Source: Bactrocera neohumeralis | Lineage: Eukaryota; Arthropoda; Insecta; Diptera; Tephritidae | Direction of reading: 5' to 3' | NCBI RefSeq assembly: GCF_024586455.1 | Contig: NC_065922.1 | Span: forward strand, 12,582,089 to 12,646,088 | Length of the DNA stretch: 64,000 nucleotides | Shown: positions 57,358-64,000 of the stretch, piece by piece | How positions within the stretch are numbered: position 1 is the first letter of the stretch | Layout: each line of letters starts with the position of its first letter | Notes under the pieces: model-generated | Databases searched by the model: none | What the model was told of the DNA's origin: nothing | The model's input: the letters and a program-made list of their open reading frames with translations, nothing else | Made by a program: the position numbers and the translations under genes

Positions 57358-58166
57358 ATTATTCATACATACAAAATACAAATACATACAAAACTGAAAA
57401 ACCGATCAAAATTAAGATAAAGAGCTTTTTATGCAATTTTATGACGTGAAGGGTATTATAGTTTATTTTAAAATTCTTTCTTCTTTTCTTTAATATAATA
57501 TTGATATTTAATACATTCATCTCAACTTCCGCTCAAATCAAAATGTCAGGCATTATATTTCCTACCGCTAACCCAATAAAGTGCAAAATAGTTTGTCAAA
57601 AATGAAAATAAAAAAAAAATATTTATGATTTTTTTATAATTTCGTCAATCATAATGTTATTATGTACCACATACATATACATATATGTATGCATCAGCTT
57701 CACATCTCTCGTCTACAATTATTTTAAATTGATTCAGTTAACAATAGTTTCTCAAATTTACTCCTTTCAAAAATGTGCTTGAACATGGAATTCTAGTATT
57801 TGCCTTCGAAATAAGCGACTTAAAGAAATCAATTAGAATGCAATGTCATGAATTTGAATTGATTGTTAATTTATGTGTAAACACGTCTGTACATATATGC
57901 AAACATATACACAAACACAAATGCATTTACGTATGTGTGAAGTGACTTCAATAAAATCTGAACAGAAGTTAAACAATTCATTTATCATCTTAATAGTTTG
58001 ATGATTTTAATTTTTTGCACGCGCTTACTTATTCTTCATGTACAGTTGTGGGCATAATTAAGTTTCCGAGGCAAAAGATGGAACAGCATTTATAATTGTC
58101 TTTTCGGTATTTCAATATAAGAAATATGTATATATAACTAATAAAGAGTTAGTTTATAGTCATATA
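57358..58166. other. Intergenic, nothing recognised
   Basis: AT-rich with ACATATACATATATGTATGC simple sequence near 57671-57690. No gene or known repeat. Confidence 0.5.
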
Positions 58167-59074
58167 CAAGGTGTGTTCCAAAGTAAACAGGACTTTAAAA
58201 AAACAAATGGTGTTTTCGGCAAAATTAATTTATTTTATTCCTTATAGTCTCCTTCTGCTTCAATACAGCTCTTTGCACGGTCCAAAAGCATGTCGAACGA
58301 CTGTTTTAGCTCGTTGGCCGGTATGGCTGCCAGTATGCCGGTGCAAGGCTTTTGAATGGCCTCTACGTCTGCATAACGCTTTCCTTTCATAGGCAAATGC
58401 ATTTTTCCGAAAAGGAAGAAGTCGCACGGTGTCATATCAGGTGAATACGGGGAGTGGTTTTGGTCAAATAATCGGTTTAATGATGTCCTTCGAATGTTGG
58501 ATTCTGAGCAATTTTTGGTCTTCAGTCAATTTGTGCGGAACAAACCGTGAACACACCTTTCGTAAGCCCAAATGTTCGGTCAAAATGCGATAAATCGATG
58601 TTTTGGAGATGTTCAATTCCATTTCCATGAATTTCAATGATGTTTTCGGCTGATTTTTGATGAATTCACGCACAGTTTCGATGGAATTTCCGGTGATCAC
58701 GGATTTTGATTGGCCCACATGTTGATCGTCATTTATGTCCTCACGACCACTTTGAAAACGTTGAAACCACTCGTGCCCTCTGCTACGGGATAGACAATCA
58801 TCGTCATGAACTTATTTCATCAATTAATAGTTTCGGTAAAAGTTTTACCAATTTTAAAACAAAATTTAATATTGGCTCTTTGTTCGAAGCTCATTTTCGC
58901 ACCGATAACACAAACCTACCGACACTTAAAACGCAATAACTTCACTTCCAATCCATGAAATTCTCCTGGACAATCGATAAAGATAGTAAATTCTAACGCA
59001 TCAGTCGACATATAGATGGCGCCACCAGGGGGCGCTAGATGCAAAAAGTCCTGTTTACTTTGGAACGCTCCTTG
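58167..59074 (-). mobile_element. Internally deleted mariner element with strong TIRs (family C relative)
   Basis: Left end CAAGGTGTGTTCCAAAGTAA and right end, reversed, CAAGGAGCGTTCCAAAGTAA, both continuing ACAGGAC; TA flanks both (58165-58166, 59075-59076). 908 bp. The minus-strand transposase N-terminus is near 58890 (ANIKFCFKIGKTFTETI), then SGREDINDDQHVG, TVREFIKNQPKTSLKFMEME, HLGLRKVCSRFVPHKLTEDQ to KDIIKPII at about 58465. It jumps to HSPYSPDMTPCDFFLFGKMH and the C-terminal LKQSFDMLLDRAKSCIEAEG. The first two catalytic Asp motifs are deleted. The TIR tail AAACAGGAC is shared with 50668-51597, so the two belong to related families. Confidence 0.85.
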
Positions 59075-59199
59075 TAGTACTGTCATTTCATTACTAAGAA
59101 TGTTTTCATCCCTGAATTTGCATGAAAAGTTTTCTCTTTTCATCGTACAATTGTTAAGAGTGCAGAAAAAATGTTTCTCTTGTTATAGAGTAAATTGAC

Positions 59200-59660
59200 T
59201 CCTCAGAAAAATGGCAGAGGATTTCAACATCTCTAATGAATTGATTCAATACACTTTGGTTAATGTTTTGGATACGAAGCGTGTTAATAATAGAATCGTG
59301 CCAATAGACTACAATGTTTTGCAAGAGCGATGTCGAGTAGAGGTCGTTAAAGAGATGCTTGACAACGTATTTGATAACCCGACATTCATCGAACTTATCC
59401 TTACTGATGACGATGTAGGTTTATGAATTTGATGTCGAAGCTATCCTACAATCTAGTGAATGGCATTCCAAAAATGCGCCGAAACCGAAATTCGCTGAAG
59501 GCATTGATGGCGATCCCAGCCGAGGCTTATAACAAGTCTCTGAAAATTTTGATTTAATTTTGACATGCTCAAAAGCCTGAAACCAACAATAAAGATTTGT
59601 ATTAAAATACTAAAAAATGTAGTCCTTTTTGTTTCTGACCTGATCATATTTGATATATTG
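59200..59660 (+). pseudogene. Mariner transposase fragment
   Basis: Plus frame LQERCRVEVVKEMLDNVFDN then PTFIELILTDDDVGL (the first-Asp motif, normally ITGDET-V) followed by a stop at 59424, and in another frame FDVEAILQSSEWHSKNAPKP, then a jump to a C-terminal IPAEAYNKSL. Same type as the minus fragment at 4830-5205. No TIRs were found. Confidence 0.5.
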
Positions 59661-60339
59661 TATGTATCATATAATGAAAAGAGAAAATTTTTGGTGGTTT
59701 AGGTTAGGTTAAACTATTAGTCCGATAAGCTACGCATAGATCAGTTTTGGTCCTTTGCAATACCAGATGGAGTTCAGTTCCTAGGTCCAAGAGATGTAGT
59801 CATCCTTTAGGATACCTGCGCGAATTTTAACAGACTCTGCGGCCTCACACTCGGTACCTCCTCCAGTGTGTCCTACCGTGGAGACCCCAGATGCTTACAG
59901 CTTTGTAAAACTTAAACTTAAATGTTCCATCAGGCGTGCCTTCTTAGTCTTCAAGAATGATTTTATTCAATTTACTTAAACGAAAAAACTTTGAAACTAA
60001 AGAAGTGGAAGTCTTTGTTTAGAATTACTATGAACGGTCGACAGTTCCCTCTTTTTACGCTGTGTTTCACAATTACTCTACTCGATTATTTTTGGATGTA
60101 ACAGACCGGCTGGAGGGTTGGTTTGGTTTCACAAAAAACCACATTATTGTGTGAAATTCGATTTAATTATTCATCATCGTTGTCATCGAAGACTATACGA
60201 TTATAATACCGATTTGCGATACCGTTTTTGCAGTAGAATTGGAGTTTACTAAAAAAAGTTTTTGTCTCTGTAATTCTCTGTTATTTCTAGCGTCAAAAGA
60301 CCAGTTGGCAATTATACGATGTGTGCTTAAGTTAATTTT
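59661..60339. other. Intergenic, nothing firmly recognised
   Basis: GGTTTAGGTTAGGTTAAAC at 59698-59716 is a short run of a motif common in insect DNA. No gene. Confidence 0.4.
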
Positions 60340-61260
60340 AAAAAGATATTGAATTCAATATTCAAAAAATGCATCAGTTTTTTCATAAAAAAAAGTGTGT
60401 TATTAAACACCAAACCCACACGGGTTGATGAAGAACATGTCAATAAAATAAAGAAATTGGTGCTTGAGAATCGACGATTAACAGTCAGAGATCGGAACCG
60501 ATCGTTAGAATAACGGAAAGATTAGTGAAAACTATTTTGAAAGATCAAATTCACTAAAATAACAAATTCAAAAAAACAAAACATCGCGTTTACGTCTGAT
60601 AAAGAATGTTTTCCGACTACCAGGTTTTCATGAAACATATTATTATATTGGCCATGAATGTTGGATCTATGCTTACGACTCGGAAACAGACGACCAATCG
60701 GCCGAATATCGTGGCGAAGGTGAACTGAAGCCGAAAAAATACGTTAAATTAGGTAAAAAATCAAGGCTATATGGACAGTTTTCTTCGATTATCGAGCTGT
60801 GATACACTCCAAATTCCTTTCGACCCACCCAACTGTGAACAAAGAATACTATTTGAGTGTTATGTGAAGCTATTCATAAAAAGAGGCCGGAATTATGGGC
60901 CAACAACTCTTCTTTTTTGCACCACGATAATGCACCGTCGCATACTGCATTGATTCTTCGTGAGTTTTTCGCCGAATTTTCAACCAATATCATGTCGCAA
61001 CCACCGTTTTTTCCTGATTTAGCACCGTGTGACTTGTGACTATTCAGTAAACTCTAACGACAGCTTCGGGGAAACCATTTTAAGTCAATTGAAGACATTA
61101 AAAGTGAATCGCTATTCTGGAAATTGACTTTAACAACTGTTTCGACGGTTGGAAAAAACGTTGGCACAAGAGTATTGCGGCCAAGGGAGATTACTTTGAG
61201 GGGGACGACAAAGATTTTGAAGAATATATTAAGAAGTTTAAAATTATGAACAAAGTCTTA
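60340..61260 (+). pseudogene. Decayed mariner transposase, no TIRs found
   Basis: Plus-strand pieces in order: VDEEHVNKIKKLVLENRRLT near 60425, RLRLIKNVFRLPGFHE (about 60590), then NVGSMLTTRKQTTNRPNIVA (60660 on, where the GDETW region should be), KLFIKRGRNYG/LHHDNAPSHTALILREFFAE (second Asp, 60925-60985), PFFPDLAPCDL (third Asp) and a C-terminal NCFDGWKKRWHKSIAAKGDY (about 61138). Many stops. The C-terminal KGDYFEGDDKDFEEYIKKFK end is the usual mariner tail. Confidence 0.6.
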
Positions 61261-62208
61261 CTATTTTTTTCTCCTAGTAGTATGCTTGTGCCTTCTGAAT
61301 GTCTTATTACAAAACATGTGGATACGGCTCTCCCGCCGAGAAACAATACGGACTTTCAGCCTTTCAGTTGAACTTTTAATGACAGCTAATTGAACACTTA
61401 TTCAATATTTATGTCAATTAGCACACAATAAAAAAGAGATTTTAAAATGAGAAGTGTAAATAATTAATATATCTAAATGCTTCAAGGAATTACTGACATC
61501 AACGGCACCATTAACTTGAGACGGAGTAAATGTAAATGTTTTAAATTATAAAAATTTACGTATACCGGTACATATGTTTCATTTACATACATTTACATAC
61601 ATATGTGCCTTTTTTAATACATTCACATGTGTTATTGATTTAATTACTTCTCAACAAATTAAAACTATTGAAATTCTACAATATTTTATTGCTGTTTTTA
61701 TTTCGCGTAGTCGAATAAAACTAATTTGCCGCGAAACAAGAATAAATAAACGAAAGCAAAATAAAACTTCCCTCTTGTAAACATAGGTAAGCAGCAGTAG
61801 ATTTTAGCTCGATCGAGCGAAAAAGTCAGCGAAACTAAATATATGTGTATATATAAATAATTTGGCTCCGAAAGACTAAGATGCCAAAGCTAAACAAGAA
61901 CTAAATTTAAATAATGCTACTCATACATATAAAATAAAGTTTTTGTTTACCATTTCCATTGAAATATGATTTCAACAAGTTGCCACATGTTTGACAGGTG
62001 GTATTATATTTTGAACTGACACATGTTCGCCGTGTGGTATGAGTAACTTTCAGAACACTCATGTCTCCGAAAAGTCACAGATTTATAAAAATAGCGAACG
62101 CAAAATGAATAATACAAGGCAACGAAAGATTTGACAGTGAAAACTCGTTGAATAGAATTTGAGTAGGTTCGACAGATTATTCGTTAAGTCTATAGTCACA
62201 TACACTGT
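61261..62208. other. Intergenic, nothing recognised
   Basis: AT-rich; ATACATTTACATACATATGT at about 61586-61605. No gene or repeat supported. Confidence 0.5.
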
Positions 62209-62426
62209 ATATCGTCACCTAAAATGCAAAATAACGTAACAACATTTTCGAAAATTTACAGTGGCGTGAATGAAATAAAATGTGATATTGGTTAAAACTG
62301 GTTCATATATTCCTTAAAATGTTCATATGTTATTATGTATGTAACCAAGTAGTGAATCGTAATCAATGAGATACTCAATTTCGAATTTTTTGATGATACG
62401 TTATTTTGCATTTTAGGTGACGATAT
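62209..62426. mobile_element. Short MITE with perfect 30-bp terminal inverted repeats
   Basis: Positions 62209-62238 (beginning ATATCGTCACCTAAAATGCA) are the exact reverse complement of 62397-62426 (ending TGCATTTTAGGTGACGATAT). The total is 218 bp with an AT-rich, non-coding centre. A clean target duplication is not obvious. Class unknown. Confidence 0.75.
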
Positions 62427-62669
62427 GTACTATGTGTGATATGAACCATTTCCGTTCATTTTCGACACCAAATGTCCATATACCAACTATAATATTTACA
62501 TAATATAATATTCATATATTCAGATAATTTTATTCAGATATATTATAAGCCATATATGAGGAAAAGGAAATTTAAAGGCATTGTATTATCCATTATACTT
62601 GGACAAAAGTCCCAAGTCTTTTATGTTACCAACTCAGTTTGTTCAAAGCGAAGTATAGAACATTTTTAA

Positions 62670-63401
62670 GGGGTTACATGGGTTTATGGGTTTCAAAAAT
62701 CGAATTTTTTTATAGTCTTACTAAATTTTACGACACCGCTATAATATTGTCCTAAATTTTCAAGTTGATCCGTGTAATAGTTTCGAAGATACAGCCTTGA
62801 GAACTTGTGCGCTCGAAGCTAGCTAGCCTAAACCGCCAACTTCAAACGCGTTTTTCTCGAAACTGTGTTTTTGAAGTCGATTAGCAAGATTTCTCGAGAA
62901 CTACTCAACCGATCTTCATGAAATTTGACACAGGTCTTTGAGATACAATTCTTAAAGACTTTGACGCTTACAACTTTTTGAAAAAAAAAAAAAATTCGCG
63001 AAGATACAATTCTTAAAGACTTTGACGCTTACAACTTTTTGAAAAAATTTCGCGATTTTTTTTTTTTTGTAAAAATGTCTGTTATAAATCCAATTTTCAT
63101 TTTTTTCCTCCATCCCAGTTAAGGTTTTAACCAAACCGCGTATTTTTTCACTTTAGACGATCCTGTAAGGAGTTATCCTTCCAAAGCGGGCGCATCTTTT
63201 TTACGAGGGATCACCGGAAATGGCGTCGCAATGGCCGAGTTTAAAATAATTTTTTCTAAAAACATTTCCAAATTACATAATTTATTTGTTAATAGCGTAT
63301 GTTTGTAACAATAATAATTCTGGTAAAATATTTAATTATTTATATGAAAAAAAAAAATTCAAAAAAGGCTGTCTTATACCCGAGGAAACCCATGTAACCC
63401 C
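62670..63401. mobile_element. Non-autonomous TTAA-targeting element, copy 2
   Basis: 732 bp with perfect 16-bp ends GGGGTTACATGGGTTT / AAACCCATGTAACCCC and flanking TTAA (62666-62669, 63402-63405). The interior aligns with 56721-57281, for example TTCTCGAAACTGTGTTTTTG and ATTTCTCGAGAACTACTCAA, but it carries extra sequence, including a 60-bp tandem duplication at 62941-63056. Non-coding. Confidence 0.85.
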
Positions 63402-63405
63402 TTAA

Positions 63406-64000
63406 CCGTCATATTCAGTACAAATTTAAACAGAAATAAGAGGATCCTCATATTTGATACACGTGTACTAGTTTCTAGTTCGCACCGACTGCGACCATTT
63501 TTTAACACATATTGGAAAAGAAGTCAGTTACACTATTTGTTCGTTGACTTTCGCTATCTTTTGTTGATTTATAACAAAAAAAATTATGTTCTGTGAAAAA
63601 TAGGCAATGTTATCGTTCATATTTACCCATTGTCTGGACCAAAAATGACAAGTCTCATAAAAAGAGTCGTATAAAATGCAGCAACATTTTGGGATCGTTT
63701 AAAAATATTAGTTCCCTTCACCAGAAAGAGAGCGAGATTCCAAAGGAAACCAGATTCTTTGACCTCACCTTATTATATTGAGGTTCCACTGTACAAGTGT
63801 ACAAAGGGTGTGTGCTCAGACATAGCACATAACAAGTGGCAATAGCAGCAACGAACTCTGAAGAAGCTTTAGCAATAAAGTTTTTTTTTCGGCGTGCATT
63901 CCAGCATTTGAGCACTTTTATCTGAGCACGAGTGTAAAGTAGGCAAATAAAGTTTATAAATACATATGTATGTATGTATATGCGCGTATTTGCACAATTA
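63406..64000. other. Right edge, nothing recognised
   Basis: AT-rich DNA; TACATATGTATGTATGTATA at 63961-63980. Short frames are without domains. Confidence 0.4.

Noticed and set aside
59698..59716. GGTTTAGGTTAGGTTAAAC as a relict arthropod TTAGG telomere repeat
   Set aside because: Only about two units, and similar short runs are common in insect spacers; flies lack TTAGG telomeres.

Overview
The window is nuclear DNA of a higher fly, most likely a tephritid fruit fly (Bactrocera, Zeugodacus or Ceratitis group). Protein genes are split by short introns with consensus GT/AG sites. The encoded proteins look like close relatives of Drosophila proteins. The spacers are very AT-rich and full of decayed mariner-type elements and a dipteran repeat with a GTCY core. 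The species call is inference; no species-specific marker was identified.

Layout. About 1-16 kb is repeat-rich. It holds two small secreted-protein genes of the MBF2 family: one cut by the left edge (64-268) and one complete (12196-12774), both on the minus strand. Around them lie at least six mariner/IS630-type fragments, an RTE-like retrotransposon tail and several copies of the GTCY repeat. About 17-33 kb is a compact gene block: Pgant7/GalNAc-T7 (minus, 17134-19590), divergent from Alms1 (plus, 20456-24644), which is convergent with comt/Nsf1 (minus, 27025-30019), followed by CycK (minus, 31497-32910). Exon chains of these four genes were rebuilt by matching splice sites and reading phase, and every exon length agrees. 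About 33.5-50 kb holds two tandem, intronless calcineurin A catalytic-subunit genes (39524-41206 and 47707-49434, minus), each followed by about 5-6 kb of AT-rich non-coding DNA that is probably long 3' UTR. About 50.6-64 kb is again a transposon field: mariner derivatives with intact TIRs but missing cores, a TTAA-targeting non-autonomous element in two copies, and a short element with perfect 30-bp inverted ends.

From memory, Pgant7, Alms1, comt, CycK and the two calcineurin A genes are all X-linked in Drosophila melanogaster (Muller element A), so the block looks like a rearranged piece of that element. The genes do not form a pathway: Golgi O-glycosylation, centrosome structure, SNARE recycling, transcriptional CDK control and calcium-dependent phosphatase signalling.

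The main observations are: a gene-conversion signature between the two calcineurin genes (452 bp with one mismatch, flanked by clearly diverged sequence); a 69-nt stop-free in-frame intron that makes the MBF2 gene look 23 codons too long; and a TTAA element whose empty target site is preserved in a second mariner copy inside this same window.
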